This document shows, piece after piece, positions 35,106-45,256 of a stretch of 64,000 bases of DNA. The translations under genes and the position numbers were made by a program. Position 1 is the first letter of the stretch. Every line of letters starts with the position of its first letter. Under the pieces are notes generated by a model that did not search any database, was not told the DNA's origin, and worked only from the letters and a program-made list of their open reading frames with translations. The DNA comes from Coleofasciculus sp. FACHB-1120 (GTDB lineage Bacteria > Cyanobacteriota > Cyanobacteriia > Cyanobacteriales > FACHB-T130), in contig NZ_JACJTV010000025.1 in NCBI RefSeq assembly GCF_014698845.1, forward strand, positions 21,610 through 85,609, given 5' to 3'.

Positions 35106-37064
35106 TTAGTCAACTGGTTCGTAGTCAGCCTGAACGGTATTATCGTCATCGAATCTAAAGTCGTCGTCATCGGGTGTGGAATCAGGCGTTTCACTAAACT
35201 CTGGGGATATCTCACTTTCCAGGCTTTCGTAATCATCCGGTGACTCGCGTCCGCTGGCTTGCTGGTACACGGCGGCACCAATTGCAAACAGTGTCTGTTG
35301 AAAATCGTCAATCTGTTGTTTGATCTCCTCAACACTGATTGAGGGGTTAGCCAGTGCTGCTCGCACCGTTGTAGCCTTTTTATTTGCCTGCGTCTTGAGA
35401 TCCTCGGCAACCATCTCCCCGTTGTCATTTAACGTCGATTCATAGCTGTAGAACAAGCTATCAGCCTGATTTTTCAGCTCCACTACTTGCATCCGACGCT
35501 GGTCTTCTTCGGCATAGGTTTCAGCTTCGTGCCGCATCCGTTCGACTTCGCTGGCACTCAAGCCGCCGGTATTGCTAATCCGGATACTCTGCTCTCTACC
35601 AGTGCCTTTGTCTTGAGCCAATACTTTGAGAATTCCATCAACGCCAATTTCAAAGGACACTTCAATTTGAGGGATGCCTCTGGGAGCGGGGGGAATTCCT
35701 GCTAGGAGGAATTTCCCAAGACTTTTGTTGTCTTTCGCCATCGCCCGCTCACCCTGCAAGACGTGAATCTCTACGCTTGTTTGTCCGTCAGTGGCGGTGG
35801 AAAAAACTTGGGATTTCGTAGTGGGAATTGTAGTATTGCGCTCAATAATTTTTGTGAAGACTTCTCCCAAGGTTTCAATGCCCAAGCTTAGGGGGGCAAC
35901 ATCCAATAGCAGCAAATCCTCGACTTCGCCGCTTAAGACGCCACCTTGGATCGCTGCTCCGAGCGCCACTGCTTCATCTGGGTTAATCGAGCGATCGGGT
36001 GCTTTGCCGCCAAAAAACTTCTTAATGGCATCTTGAACGGCAGGAATTCGGGTTGAACCTCCCACCAGGATGATCCGGTCAATCTCATTGGCTGTCAAAC
36101 CGCTATCTTTGATCGCCTGAGCCACTGGCTCAATGGTACCTTCTACCAAATGGTTGACGAGTTCTTCAAACTGGGCACGGGAAAGTTCCATCTCCAAATG
36201 TTTGGGTCCGGTTTCATCGGCAGTGATGAATGGCAAATTGATGGAGGTGCTGCCCATGCTGGAAAGTTCTATTTTGGCTTTCCCCGCTGCCTCCCGCAGC
36301 CGCTGGAGAGCCATTTTGTCAGTTCCCAGGTCGATCGAATCTTCCTGTTTGAAGTTTTCGATCATCCAGCGGACAATGCTGTTGTCAAAGTCATCTCCGC
36401 CTAGATGGTTGTTTCCAGAGGTAGCTTTGACTTCAAAAACGCCGTCACCCAATTGGAGTACGGAAACGTCAAAGGTGCCGCCACCTAAGTCAAACACCAG
36501 AATGCACTGCTCTTGATCTTGTTTATCCAAGCCGTAGGCAAGAGCGGCTGCGGTGGGTTCGTTGATGATCCGTAAAACTTCCAGTCCGGCAATGGTACCG
36601 GCGTCTTTTGTCGCCTGCCGTTGAGCGTCTGTGAAGTAGGCTGGTACAGTGATTACTGCCTGGTCTACCTGTTCGCCCAGAAAGTTTTCTGCATCCTGCT
36701 TTAGCTTTTGCAGGATCATCGCTGAGATTTCTTGGGGGGTGTAGTTGCGTCCCCGAATTTGGACATCGACGGTATCATCGCGACCTTTGATACAAGTGTA
36801 GGGCACGCGCGATCGCTCTATTTCGGTGTCATCCCAGCGGCGACCGATAAAGCGTTTAATGCTGTATACCGTATTTTCGGCATTAGTAACAGCTTGCCGT
36901 TTCGCCAATTGACCGACTAAGCGATCGCCTCCCTTGCCAAATCCGACGATACTGGGGGTCGTTCTCCCGCCTTCTGTGTTAGAGATGACGATGGGTTGCC
37001 CCCCCTCTAAAACAGCCACGCAACTATTGGTCGTGCCCAAGTCGATGCCAATGACTTTTCCCAT
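35106..37064 (-). CDS. dnaK: Molecular chaperone DnaK (Hsp70)
   Basis: The 652-residue protein has the whole Hsp70 layout: phosphate-binding [16 protein letters not shown] at residues 5-20, IFDLGGG-type [15 protein letters not shown] (about 190-206), adenosine motif [14 protein letters not shown] (about 335), a substrate-binding beta domain, a helical lid and an acidic Asp-rich C-terminus with the tail ADYEPVD. Cyanobacteria have several DnaKs; the place next to grpE and dnaJ fits the main heat-induced DnaK2 type, by synteny rather than proof. No CIRCE element is visible upstream of grpE. Confidence 0.97.
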   Translation of the reverse strand: MGKVIGIDLGTTNSCVAVLEGGQPIVISNTEGGRTTPSIVGFGKGGDRLVGQLAKRQAVTNAENTVYSIKRFIGRRWDDTEIERSRVPYTCIKGRDDTVDVQIRGRNYTPQEISAMILQKLKQDAENFLGEQVDQAVITVPAYFTDAQRQATKDAGTIAGLEVLRIINEPTAAALAYGLDKQDQEQCILVFDLGGGTFDVSVLQLGDGVFEVKATSGNNHLGGDDFDNSIVRWMIENFKQEDSIDLGTDKMALQRLREAAGKAKIELSSMGSTSINLPFITADETGPKHLEMELSRAQFEELVNHLVEGTIEPVAQAIKDSGLTANEIDRIILVGGSTRIPAVQDAIKKFFGGKAPDRSINPDEAVALGAAIQGGVLSGEVEDLLLLDVAPLSLGIETLGEVFTKIIERNTTIPTTKSQVFSTATDGQTSVEIHVLQGERAMAKDNKSLGKFLLAGIPPAPRGIPQIEVSFEIGVDGILKVLAQDKGTGREQSIRISNTGGLSASEVERMRHEAETYAEEDQRRMQVVELKNQADSLFYSYESTLNDNGEMVAEDLKTQANKKATTVRAALANPSISVEEIKQQIDDFQQTLFAIGAAVYQQASGRESPDDYESLESEISPEFSETPDSTPDDDDFRFDDDNTVQADYEPVD

Positions 37065-37209
37065 AGCTAGCTGTAGTAAAGGTGTGCAGGATTTGTTGAG
37101 TAGTCGTCGAATTGTTTGTCCGGAATGGTTCGGACCCGGCTCCAGATTTCCATCAATTTGATTGTAATTTCTGACGCCTTCAACCGTCGATGCAGTGCAT
37201 CAAACTCCA

Positions 37210-37992
37210 TTAACTTTCGCCAGAAAGCGGATGATCTTCCTCTGAGGGTACCACGGGCTCCATAGCCGCAGCAACTTTGACGAGGGCGTGGCGCAAGACG
37301 CGATCGCCCAAGAAATAGCCCCGCACTAGCTGTTCGCTTACGGTGCCTTCTGGATACTCATTTGTTGGCTCCCGCATTACCGCCTCGTGGAGATTGGGAT
37401 CGAAATCTTGCCCCTCCGGACGCATGGGAGATACTCCGATGCGCTTGAGAGCGTCCGCCAGCTGTTTGTAGACACTCTGGTAGCTTTTGTGGATGCTCCA
37501 TTCTCCATCAGTTTGCGGCTTGATTTGCGATCGCGCCCGCTCAAAATTATCCACTACGGGCAGTAACTCAGTAATGGTGGCGCACTTGATCTGCACCTCT
37601 GAGTCTTCCTTCTCTTTGAGAGTCCGCTTGCGGAAATTTTCAAAATCTGCGGCTATCCTCATGTACTGAGTTTTGAAAGAATCACACTGTTGCGTGCGTT
37701 CTTCCACTTGCGCTTTTAAAGCCTCCACTTCCCGCGTCAATGCTTCCATAGCCGCTGCGTTACTGGCTGCTTCTACGTTACTTTCCTCTGTACCGATTGC
37801 TCCGGATGTTGCACTGGCATCTGATACCGCATCAGATGATTGGCTTGTTCCATATACTGACGCCTCCCCTGAAGGTTCTCCATTCAAGGTTCCCGTTTCA
37901 GATAATGGTTCAACCCCCATTCCCTGTGCCACCGCCTGGTCATCAACCATGGGAGATGAAGTATTGTCTTGCTGATTTTCTTCCTCGTTCAT
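37210..37992 (-). CDS. grpE: GrpE nucleotide exchange factor
   Basis: The 260-residue protein has a long acidic disordered N-terminus (about residues 1-85), a coiled coil with the GrpE start ([20 protein letters not shown], then [20 protein letters not shown]) and the C-terminal beta domain: [39 protein letters not shown]. It exchanges ADP for ATP on DnaK. It is longer than E. coli GrpE (197) because of the N-terminal tail. It is first gene of the chaperone operon. Confidence 0.95.
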   Translation of the reverse strand: MNEEENQQDNTSSPMVDDQAVAQGMGVEPLSETGTLNGEPSGEASVYGTSQSSDAVSDASATSGAIGTEESNVEAASNAAAMEALTREVEALKAQVEERTQQCDSFKTQYMRIAADFENFRKRTLKEKEDSEVQIKCATITELLPVVDNFERARSQIKPQTDGEWSIHKSYQSVYKQLADALKRIGVSPMRPEGQDFDPNLHEAVMREPTNEYPEGTVSEQLVRGYFLGDRVLRHALVKVAAAMEPVVPSEEDHPLSGES

Positions 37993-38846
37993 TGGGCTCT
38001 CATCCCAGCTAAGAGACTGCTCGCGCTTGTTTAATGGGTAGTCCTGTCGATGTCGCCAGTATCACCTCCCCTTCTGTATCAGGTTGGTGTCCCACCGCTC
38101 CCTGAGGTAGGGATGGAGAGAACAGGCGCATCGCTAAAAAACTTTCCCCTTTTTAGAATCATAGTGTGCCCAGGCATCCTGCCAATACTCTTTACGGCTT
38201 TTAGCTTGACTTTCTGACAAGGCTTGGGTGGGAAAACCGTATAAACACGCCAACCCTAAATTGTGTCAAGCGATGCCAGTGCCAAGCGATGCCATCTGCT
38301 GGCATTTGCACAAAATTTTCTTATAGAAGCGATTTGCCTATTTTCAGATTGTAACGTCATCTTCACGAATTTCCGGACACCCATTGAACGAGTGAGCGTG
38401 CCAGACACCAGAATCTAGACAATAGGCACAGTAAACTATGTATAAATCGCAAAATTAATTAAGACAATCCTGCGCCTAAGACTTGGTTAAGGCTATTATC
38501 GTGAATGTTCCCTACCACATTCAGCCTTACACGCTCTTTGTCATTAACCAAGTCATGCCTGAGTTTTCCAATGCTCCGGCAGGTCTTAAATCTTAAAACT
38601 TACAGCATCGTTGTACGGATATTACTGCTTGCGGCTAGTGAGGAGCAACATTGGCTTATCGCCTCAGCTTTGCCCTTAAATAGCGCCACAACAACTCAGA
38701 ATAAATGAGGAAACGGTCTGGTGATACTGCGGGGGTGCAAGCCCCAGTCGGTTGTCTAAACCGTAAAAATTTGGTTTTTGGCTGACGATAGCAATTTTGC
38801 CTCATGGTTTTGGGAACAATTTGTAAAGAGGTATTCTCACGGATCT
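37993..38846. other. Intergenic region with structured leader before pilB
   Basis: About 850 bases between divergent grpE and pilB. No CIRCE (TTAGCACTC-N9-GAGTGCTAA) was found. At 38268-38296 a 12-base direct repeat CAAGCGATGCCA occurs twice with a 4-base gap. At 38713-38764 a compact stem forms: ACGGT pairs with ACCGT and inside it ACTG-GGGG with CCCC-AGT around TGCAAG. The latter sits 82 bases before the likely pilB ATG and would lie in the mRNA leader. No known riboswitch family is recognised. Confidence 0.45.
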
Positions 38847-40838
38847 ATGACTCAATCCTCACCACGAAATCGCGCCCTTGCTGTCCGCAATGAGTTTTCG
38901 CCCTTCGGCAACCAGCTGATTCAGGCAGGTTATGTTGACACGGACCAAATGCGGCAGGCTATGGTCGAAAGCCGCAAGTCTGGTAGACCCTTAACCGAGG
39001 TTCTAGAAACGATTACTGGGCGATCGCTTCCTCCAGATTTGCTACGTCAGTATAAAAAACAACAGCTTTTTGAACTCAAAATTCTTTACGGAGTTGAATC
39101 GCTAGATCCGGAAATCAGCCAAATTCCCACTCCTCAGATTGGGTCATTGATTGAAACCCTGATTCCGATTGATATCTGTAGTCGCTATAAACTGGTACCC
39201 TTAACAAAAAATGACACCCAGCCCCCCTCGGTACTGGTGGCAATGGTCGATCCGGATAATTTAGCGGCTCAGGACGATCTCAACCGCATCTTGCGACCCC
39301 AGGGCATCGCCTTGCAGCGAATGGTAATCACTCTGGAAGACTGTTTGAATCTAATTAACCAATTCAAGGATGAGCAAACAAGGAAAGAGGAAGTAGCGCG
39401 AATCCAAAAGTCTGTGGATGTCTCAGACGTTCTGGATAATTTGAACGACTTAGGAGATGCGCCTCCTGAAATTGAAGATGACCTGAATGTAGAGGATGCA
39501 CAGGGCGCTCCCGTCATCAACCTGGTTAACAGAATCCTCCTCAAGGGTTTGCAAGAACAGGTTTCAGACATTCATATTGAACCTCAAGAAGAATTTTTAC
39601 GCATTCGCTTCCGGAAGGATGGGGTGTTACAACAAGCCTTCGATCCGTTCCCGAAAAAAATCATCCCAGCCGTCACAGCTCGCTTCAAAATCATGGCTGA
39701 GCTAGACATTGCCGAGCGGCGGATGCCCCAAGATGGTCGTATCCGGCGGGTATTTGAAGGGCGTAAGGTTGACTTCCGGGTGAATACCTTACCCAGTCGC
39801 TACGGCGAAAAGGTGGTCTTGCGAATTCTCGATAACTCTTCCACCCAGCTAGGTTTGGATAAGTTAATTTCCGATTCAGAATCGCTAGAAATTGTCAGAG
39901 AAATGGCAAGCCGTCCCTTTGGCTTGATTTTGGTAACCGGGCCAACTGGGTCTGGTAAATCTACCACCTTGTACTCGGTTCTGGCAGAACGGAACGATCC
40001 GGGAATTAATATCAGTACGGCAGAAGACCCAATTGAGTATGCCTTGCCTGGGATTACTCAGGTACAGGTAATTCGAGAGAAGGGGATGGATTTTTCCTCG
40101 ATCTTAAGAGCCTTCATGCGCCAAGATCCGGATGTCATTCTGGTGGGTGAAACGCGGGACAAAGAAACGGCAAAAACCGCAATTGAAGCAGCACTAACCG
40201 GACACTTGGTGCTGACAACCCTACACACCAACGATGCCGCCGGTGCGATCGCCCGCTTAGACGAAATGGGCATCGAGCCATTCATGGTATCGGGTTCGCT
40301 GATTGGCGTTCTGGCACAACGTCTGATGCGGCGTGTTTGTAGCGAGTGTCGCCTTTCCTATTCACCCACTTCACAAGAACTCGGTCGGTTTGGTTTATCA
40401 GCTTCTGGGGACGGGGATTTTACCTTCTACAAAGCCAATACTTTACAACCCGATGAAGCGAAGGAAGCCAAAAGCAGAAATGCTCTGTGCCAAAAATGCA
40501 ATGGCATTGGCTATAAGGGACGTGTAGGTGTTTATGAGGTCATGCGCGTGACCGAACGGTTGCAAAATTTAATCAGCCAAGGTGCCCCCACCGAGCGCAT
40601 TAAAGAAGCAGCCGTGGAAGAAGGGATGAAGACATTGCTGGCATACAGCTTAGACCTGGTACGGCAAGGTTATACCACTCTCGAAGAAGTAGAACGGGTG
40701 ACATTTACAGATTCTGGTCTAGAGGCAGAACTCAAAGCCAAGCGGAAGAGCGGTCTAGAATGTGTCACTTGCACTGCTGAGTTAAAACCAGAGTGGCTAG
40801 ATTGTCCTTACTGCATGACGCCTCGCTTTTCAGAATAA
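38847..40838 (+). CDS. pilB: Type IV pilus assembly ATPase PilB (GspE/PilB family)
   Basis: The product is a PilB extension ATPase of about 663 residues: an N-terminal MshEN-like domain (NQLIQAGYVDTDQMRQAMVE, then TEVLETITGRSLPPDLLRQY), a catalytic core with Walker A GPTGSGKSTTLYS, Asp box EDPIEYALPGITQVQV and Walker B VILVGETRDKETA, and the CxxC...CxxC metal site near CSECRLSYS and CQKCNGIGYKGRVGVYEV. The tail has an extra zinc ribbon (CVTCTAELKPEWLDCPYCM), usual in cyanobacterial PilB. It powers pilus extension from the cytoplasm. I start at ATG 38847, where homologues begin; a TTG at 38778 would add 23 residues. Confidence 0.95.
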   Translation: MTQSSPRNRALAVRNEFSPFGNQLIQAGYVDTDQMRQAMVESRKSGRPLTEVLETITGRSLPPDLLRQYKKQQLFELKILYGVESLDPEISQIPTPQIGSLIETLIPIDICSRYKLVPLTKNDTQPPSVLVAMVDPDNLAAQDDLNRILRPQGIALQRMVITLEDCLNLINQFKDEQTRKEEVARIQKSVDVSDVLDNLNDLGDAPPEIEDDLNVEDAQGAPVINLVNRILLKGLQEQVSDIHIEPQEEFLRIRFRKDGVLQQAFDPFPKKIIPAVTARFKIMAELDIAERRMPQDGRIRRVFEGRKVDFRVNTLPSRYGEKVVLRILDNSSTQLGLDKLISDSESLEIVREMASRPFGLILVTGPTGSGKSTTLYSVLAERNDPGINISTAEDPIEYALPGITQVQVIREKGMDFSSILRAFMRQDPDVILVGETRDKETAKTAIEAALTGHLVLTTLHTNDAAGAIARLDEMGIEPFMVSGSLIGVLAQRLMRRVCSECRLSYSPTSQELGRFGLSASGDGDFTFYKANTLQPDEAKEAKSRNALCQKCNGIGYKGRVGVYEVMRVTERLQNLISQGAPTERIKEAAVEEGMKTLLAYSLDLVRQGYTTLEEVERVTFTDSGLEAELKAKRKSGLECVTCTAELKPEWLDCPYCMTPRFSE

Positions 40839-40938
40839 ATGTCAATCGCTAATGGCGAATGGCAATCACCCAAGCTACGCCCTTAGTCAAGGAAAATTAG
40901 CAACTGAGAAATCAAGAATCACCCCAGGAGACAGCCTC

Positions 40939-42045
40939 ATGGAATTAATGATTGAAGACTTGATGGAGCAACTCATTGAAATGGGCGGCTCAGATATGCA
41001 CATTCAGGCAGGAGCGCCGGTTTACTTCCGAATCAGTGGGAAACTCAATCCCATCGGTGACGAACCGCTTCCTCCCCAGGAGTGTCAGAAACTCATCTTC
41101 AGTATGCTGAACAACACGCAGCGTAAGGAATTAGAGCAAAACTGGGAACTAGACTGCTCTTATGGGGTTAAGGGATTGGCTCGCTTCCGGGTCAATGTGT
41201 ACAAAGAGCGGGGTTACTATGCGGCGTGCTTAAGAGCGTTGTCTTCTAAAATTCCGAACTTTGACCAGTTGGGTCTGCCAGATGTGGTGCGGGAATTGAC
41301 TCACAGACCCCGAGGAATGGTGTTGGTGACTGGGCAAACGGGTTCTGGTAAAACCACCACCCTGGCTGCGATGCTCGACTTGATCAACCGGACGCGGGCA
41401 GAACACATTCTCACGGTGGAAGACCCGATTGAATATGTTTACCCGAACATCAAGAGCTTGTTTCACCAGCGTCAAAAAGGCGAAGATACCAAGAGCTTTG
41501 CGAATGCGCTGAGAGCCGCGCTCCGGGAAGACCCGGATATTATCCTGGTAGGGGAAATGCGCGACTTGGAAACCATTGGTCTGGCGGTGTCAGCGGCTGA
41601 AACGGGTCACTTGGTGTTCGGCACCTTGCACACCAGCTCAGCAGCAGGTACTATCGACCGCATCTTGGACGTGTTCCCCCCAGAGCAACAGCCCCAAATC
41701 CGCGCTCAGTTGTCTGGTTCGTTATTGGCAGTCTTCAGCCAATGCTTAGTGCCCAAACACAATCCGAAACCGGGTGAATATGGTCGGGTAATGGCTCAGG
41801 AAATCATGCTGGTAACGCCAGCGATCGCTAACTTGATCCGAGAAGGAAAATCTGCTCAAATTTACTCTGCTATTCAGACTGGAGCAAAATTGGGAATGCA
41901 GACGATGGAACAGGCTCTAGCTGGCTATGTCAAAGCTGGTGCCATCTCCTTTGAGGCGGCGATGGGCAAATCATCTAAACCTGAAGAATTACAGCGTATC
42001 CTGGGAACATCACCCGCGACGGGAGCAAAAGCGGGCGCTCGGTAG
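40939..42045 (+). CDS. pilT: Type IV pilus twitching motility ATPase PilT
   Basis: The 368-residue protein has PilT signatures: LMEQLIEMGGSDMHIQAG, Walker A GQTGSGKTTTLAAM, Asp-rich LREDPDIILVGEMRDLETIG, His box GHLVFGTLHTSSAAGTID and the PilT-specific AIRNLIRE-type motif AIANLIREGKSAQIYSAIQ. It drives pilus retraction. The ATG at 40939 is chosen because AGGAG lies 8 bases before it and PilT proteins start with MELMIEDLM; an ATG at 40852 is open but lacks a ribosome site. It follows pilB by 100 bases. Confidence 0.95.
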   Translation: MELMIEDLMEQLIEMGGSDMHIQAGAPVYFRISGKLNPIGDEPLPPQECQKLIFSMLNNTQRKELEQNWELDCSYGVKGLARFRVNVYKERGYYAACLRALSSKIPNFDQLGLPDVVRELTHRPRGMVLVTGQTGSGKTTTLAAMLDLINRTRAEHILTVEDPIEYVYPNIKSLFHQRQKGEDTKSFANALRAALREDPDIILVGEMRDLETIGLAVSAAETGHLVFGTLHTSSAAGTIDRILDVFPPEQQPQIRAQLSGSLLAVFSQCLVPKHNPKPGEYGRVMAQEIMLVTPAIANLIREGKSAQIYSAIQTGAKLGMQTMEQALAGYVKAGAISFEAAMGKSSKPEELQRILGTSPATGAKAGAR

Positions 42046-42086
42046 GTTTAAGGTGGTGTAAAACCTATTGCAATCAGCTGGTGTGA

Positions 42087-42133
42087 TGCCAGGTAGCCCA
42101 GACCGAAACATATTCACTCAGGGCTACCTGGCA
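42087..42133. repeat. Perfect 13-base inverted repeat between pilT and pilC
   Basis: TGCCAGGTAGCCC (42087-42099) pairs exactly with GGGCTACCTGGCA (42121-42133) around a 21-base loop. No U-tract follows, so it is more likely an mRNA-processing or stability hairpin than a terminator. It sits about 100 bases before the pilC start. Confidence 0.6.
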
Positions 42134-42233
42134 GCCCTCAGCAGAAATTGTCAAAAACCTCCCCGGAACGACACCCTCCAATTACAAAAATTTTCCTTTA
42201 AAAAGCCATTCTTCTTTCATTTAGAGGTGAGGT

Positions 42234-43460
42234 ATGCCTACCTATATTGCTGATGTTCGGGACTCTAAAGGAGCCGCTAAGAAAGACAAAATTGTTGCCG
42301 ACTCCCTTGGCAGCGCCCGCGACGCCCTACGCGAAAAATGGGTTTCTGTTGCAAATATCAAAGAAACTCAAAGCTTTGACCTGAGCAAATTAAACCTACA
42401 AGACATTCAAACTTCTTTAGCGAAGGTTACAGTCAAGGACAAAGCCGTCTTTTCTCGTCAATTTGCCGCAATGGTCAACGCCGGTGTGGCGATTGTTCGA
42501 TGCTTGGGTGTGCTTTCCGAGCAATGTAGCAATCCTAAGCTCAAAAAAGCGCTTGTGGAAATTAGCTCTGAGGTTCAACAAGGTGTGAATCTCTCGGATG
42601 CGATGCGTAAACATCCAGAGTGTTTCGATAATCTCTACGTCAGTATGGTGCAAGCCGGTGAGGTCGGTGGTGTCCTCGATGAGGTACTCAACCGACTAGC
42701 CAAAGTCCTAGAGGATATGGCACGCCTGCAAAACCAAGTCAAAGGGGCAATGGCATATCCCGTAGCGGTGGGAATCTTGGCAATCATTGTCTTTATTTGT
42801 ATGACGGTGTTTCTGATCCCGATCTTTGCTGGCATTTTCAAAGATTTGGGAACCGAATTGCCTGCTCTGACCCTGTTCATGCTGTGGATCAGCGACATCC
42901 TCAGAAGTTGGAGGATCATCATCCCTATCATTACTTTTATCGTTGCCTCTTTTGTTTACAGGCAGTATTACAAGACTCCGGTTGGTCGTGTGACGATGGA
43001 TCGCTTTTTCTTGAAAATGCCGCTATTGGGTGACTTGAATGAGAAATCATGTGTTGCTCGTTTTTGCCGCATTTTTGGAACATTGACTCGTTCTGGAGTG
43101 CCCATTCTCACTTGTATGGATATTGTGAGAGATACGGCAGGGAACCAGGTGATTGCTAACGCGGTGGAAGCAGCCAAGCTAGACATTCAACAGGGTGGGA
43201 TGATGAGCTTAGCTTTGCAAAAAGAGCAAGTTTTTCCAATACTGGCAATTCAGATGATTAGTATTGGAGAAGAGACAGGTCAGTTAGATGCCATGATGAT
43301 GAAAGTGGCAGATTTCTATGAAGATGAGGTTGAGCAAGCGGTGAAAGCACTTACCAGCGTTCTCGAACCCATCATGATGGTGGTATTAGCGGGGATGGTA
43401 GCGGTGATTTTGCTTTCAATGTATCTCCCCATGTTTGCAGTGTTTGACAAACTAGGCTAA
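42234..43460 (+). CDS. pilC: Type IV pilus inner-membrane platform protein PilC
   Basis: The 408-residue protein has two GspF/T2SF repeats (about residues 72-195 and 275-398) with three membrane helices: the first repeat starts FSRQFAAMVNAGVAIVRCLG and ends VKGAMAYPVAVGILAIIVFI, the second starts FCRIFGTLTRSGVPILTCMD and is followed by SMYLPMFAVFDKLG at the end. PilC is the cytoplasmic-membrane platform rotated or held by PilB and PilT. A strong ribosome site GAGGTGAGG precedes the ATG. The hairpin before it may set its level relative to pilT. Confidence 0.95.
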   Translation: MPTYIADVRDSKGAAKKDKIVADSLGSARDALREKWVSVANIKETQSFDLSKLNLQDIQTSLAKVTVKDKAVFSRQFAAMVNAGVAIVRCLGVLSEQCSNPKLKKALVEISSEVQQGVNLSDAMRKHPECFDNLYVSMVQAGEVGGVLDEVLNRLAKVLEDMARLQNQVKGAMAYPVAVGILAIIVFICMTVFLIPIFAGIFKDLGTELPALTLFMLWISDILRSWRIIIPIITFIVASFVYRQYYKTPVGRVTMDRFFLKMPLLGDLNEKSCVARFCRIFGTLTRSGVPILTCMDIVRDTAGNQVIANAVEAAKLDIQQGGMMSLALQKEQVFPILAIQMISIGEETGQLDAMMMKVADFYEDEVEQAVKALTSVLEPIMMVVLAGMVAVILLSMYLPMFAVFDKLG

Positions 43461-43482
43461 TTAATTTCAGGTTTTGGATTTT

Positions 43483-43512
43483 TCTCATTCCCAGACAAAG
43501 CTGGGAATGAGA
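43483..43512. terminator. Hairpin after pilC
   Basis: TCTCATTCCCA and TGGGAATGAGA pair exactly (11 bases, 8-base loop). It follows the pilC stop by 23 bases and precedes the hypothetical gene at 43587. The downstream tail is TTTGGG, so termination would be weak. Confidence 0.5.
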
Positions 43513-43586
43513 TTTGGGATGGAGAGGCTATGGTACTGAACAATGACCTAATCTCCAATCTAAGATTGAAAATTTAAAATCAAAAT

Positions 43587-44174
43587 ATGTTTATTAAGCA
43601 ATCCTATTACGAAGCTAGCTTGGCAGAGTACAGTAACCTGTCTGGAGCGATCGCACTACTCAAGCAGCACCGACCTTATCTGGAGATGATTCCCAGCATG
43701 CGCCGGTCTGAGGAGAGCGCGATCGCCATTCCTTTGCCGGTGGTGCGAATTCGCCATGCCTCCTCTAAAACAGAAAGCACTAGCGTTGTCACATCTAGAG
43801 GAGAAGCCATTCGCTTGCCCTGCGATGTGGCACTTTTAATGTGTGACCCCGAATGGAAAATCAAAATGGGGGTGGAGATTTTTGTCTTTATCCACCGTCC
43901 CCAAGAAGACTTCTCCGACTTGTTGAGTCGCTGGCGGCAGACGCAGGTGTGGCTGGACAAAGAATATGAGTGGTTGATGCCGCTTCGCCATCAACACATT
44001 TTCAGCGAGGGTGCTGACAAGCTATATCCCTTGTTTGTTGTATTTCCAGAGACGCCAGAACGAATTAAGCGAGGCCTAATGGGAGCCTGTCTCCCCTTTG
44101 TCATCCAGACACCAATGTTGGATGTTGAGGAACAGGTAGAGGAATCTTTTTTGCCGGAAAGTCCAAACGTTTGA
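43587..44174 (+). CDS. Hypothetical cyanobacterial protein downstream of pilC
   Basis: The 195-residue protein is soluble and of mixed charge, with no family I recognise. Features are an N-terminal FIKQSYYEASLAEYSNLSGA, an aromatic middle (MCDPEWKIKMGVEIFVFIHR, then FSDLLSRWRQTQVWLDKEYE) and a run LYPLFVVFPETPERIKRGL. It follows pilC by 126 bases with only a weak terminator between, so it might be cotranscribed. Its N-terminal start ATG has no clear ribosome site. A role in pilus biology is only suggested by position. Confidence 0.55.
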   Translation: MFIKQSYYEASLAEYSNLSGAIALLKQHRPYLEMIPSMRRSEESAIAIPLPVVRIRHASSKTESTSVVTSRGEAIRLPCDVALLMCDPEWKIKMGVEIFVFIHRPQEDFSDLLSRWRQTQVWLDKEYEWLMPLRHQHIFSEGADKLYPLFVVFPETPERIKRGLMGACLPFVIQTPMLDVEEQVEESFLPESPNV

Positions 44175-44182
44175 CGGTTGAA

Positions 44183-44207
44183 GCAGGTTGAAGTGTAATC
44201 AACCTGC
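44183..44207. terminator. Hairpin between convergent genes
   Basis: GCAGGTTGA (44183-44191) and TCAACCTGC (44199-44207) pair perfectly with a 7-base loop, nine bases after the stop of the + gene and 27 bases before the stop of the - gene. The position favours a bidirectional terminator; no U-tract is present. Confidence 0.5.
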
Positions 44208-44233
44208 CAACGTACCCACTTTCAACCTGTTAA

Positions 44234-45256
44234 CTATTTGACAAATTGCGGCATGACTTCGGCGGCGGTAAATAAACCGTAAATGCCTCGACGATGGAGT
44301 GCGACTCCGGCTTTGAGATAGCCGAAGGCAGGACCGCAGACATTGGCTGCCATACTGGTTTCATCGCCAAGGGTGAAGGTATGGGTAGAAATCTTGCCTT
44401 CAAAGGTGCGACCCGTCACTTGGACATTTGTGCTGAGTGGTTTTTTGGGATTGCGGGTATCGACGACGCCGCCGACCGTAACGCGATCGCGCGGACAAAT
44501 CCCAGCCAGCTCCAGCATTACATCATCCGCGTGTTCCATATTCTCCAGAGCCAGGATGCCGTTGGTTTGATCCAGTAACGCTTCCACTTCGGCATCGCTC
44601 ATGGCTCTGGCGCGTTCCACATCGTAGCCTGGTAGATGGGCAATATCTTCCCGAATCGTCGCTCGGTAAGCTTCCCAATTCGCAATCCCGACTCCAAACG
44701 TAATCTTGACGCTGTGGATTTCAGCATAACTTTGGGCAGCAAGAGCCGCTGCTGCCGTCAACAACCCAGGCGTCGCCCCACAGCCAGTCAGATAAGTAAT
44801 TCCTGCGGCAAGAAGTTCCTCTTGTAGCTCCAGTAGCTGCTCGACAGCGCTAGTACGCTTCATGGCGTCTACCAGAACCCCTCGCCAGCCAGATTGAATA
44901 AATTGCCGCGCCACGGACGCCATAAAGGTATTGGGCAGATTGGGCAGTGCTAGGAAATATCCATCTACCGGCTTAGCCTGTTCGATTAAGTCCTGGATGC
45001 TCTGGCTACTGAGGGTGCCTGTCGGCTCTAAATAGCCAAGCGAACCTCTCGTTTGGTAAATCGCAATGCTGGCATCTGGATCTAACCCTTGGGCGGCGTA
45101 GGTATAGCCTTTCTGGTCAGCAGCTGCAACCCAGATCATCTCGCGTTTTGGCGCAAGCACTCTGGCGGCAGCCTGCCCCAGTCCACCAAAGCCCAAGACG
45201 CCCACTCGAATGGGGGTTGGGGAGTTGATTGAACCTGTGACTTGCTCTGCACTCAT
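44234..45256 (-). CDS. Saccharopine-dehydrogenase-like oxidoreductase
   Basis: About 340 residues from the ATG at 45256 (a TTG at 45271 is open but lacks a ribosome site). The N-terminus is a Rossmann NAD(P) site: [20 protein letters not shown], then [12 protein letters not shown]. Later parts ([39 protein letters not shown] and [20 protein letters not shown]) resemble the family annotated as saccharopine-dehydrogenase-like or homoserine-dehydrogenase-like in cyanobacteria. Its substrate is not known. It is divergent from the DUF2997 operon across a 370-base gap. Confidence 0.72.
   Translation of the reverse strand: MSAEQVTGSINSPTPIRVGVLGFGGLGQAAARVLAPKREMIWVAAADQKGYTYAAQGLDPDASIAIYQTRGSLGYLEPTGTLSSQSIQDLIEQAKPVDGYFLALPNLPNTFMASVARQFIQSGWRGVLVDAMKRTSAVEQLLELQEELLAAGITYLTGCGATPGLLTAAAALAAQSYAEIHSVKITFGVGIANWEAYRATIREDIAHLPGYDVERARAMSDAEVEALLDQTNGILALENMEHADDVMLELAGICPRDRVTVGGVVDTRNPKKPLSTNVQVTGRTFEGKISTHTFTLGDETSMAANVCGPAFGYLKAGVALHRRGIYGLFTAAEVMPQFVK

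Noticed and set aside
37993..38500. Search for CIRCE element upstream of grpE
   Set aside because: No TTAGCACTC-N9-GAGTGCTAA match was found on either strand.
38505..38708. 67-codon ORF in the pilB leader
   Set aside because: Low-complexity Ser/Leu-rich frame in a leader region; a pilB leader role is more likely.
38711..38768. Possible tRNA or known riboswitch before pilB
   Set aside because: No T-loop (GTTCRANNC) or known riboswitch core is present; only the stem is supported.
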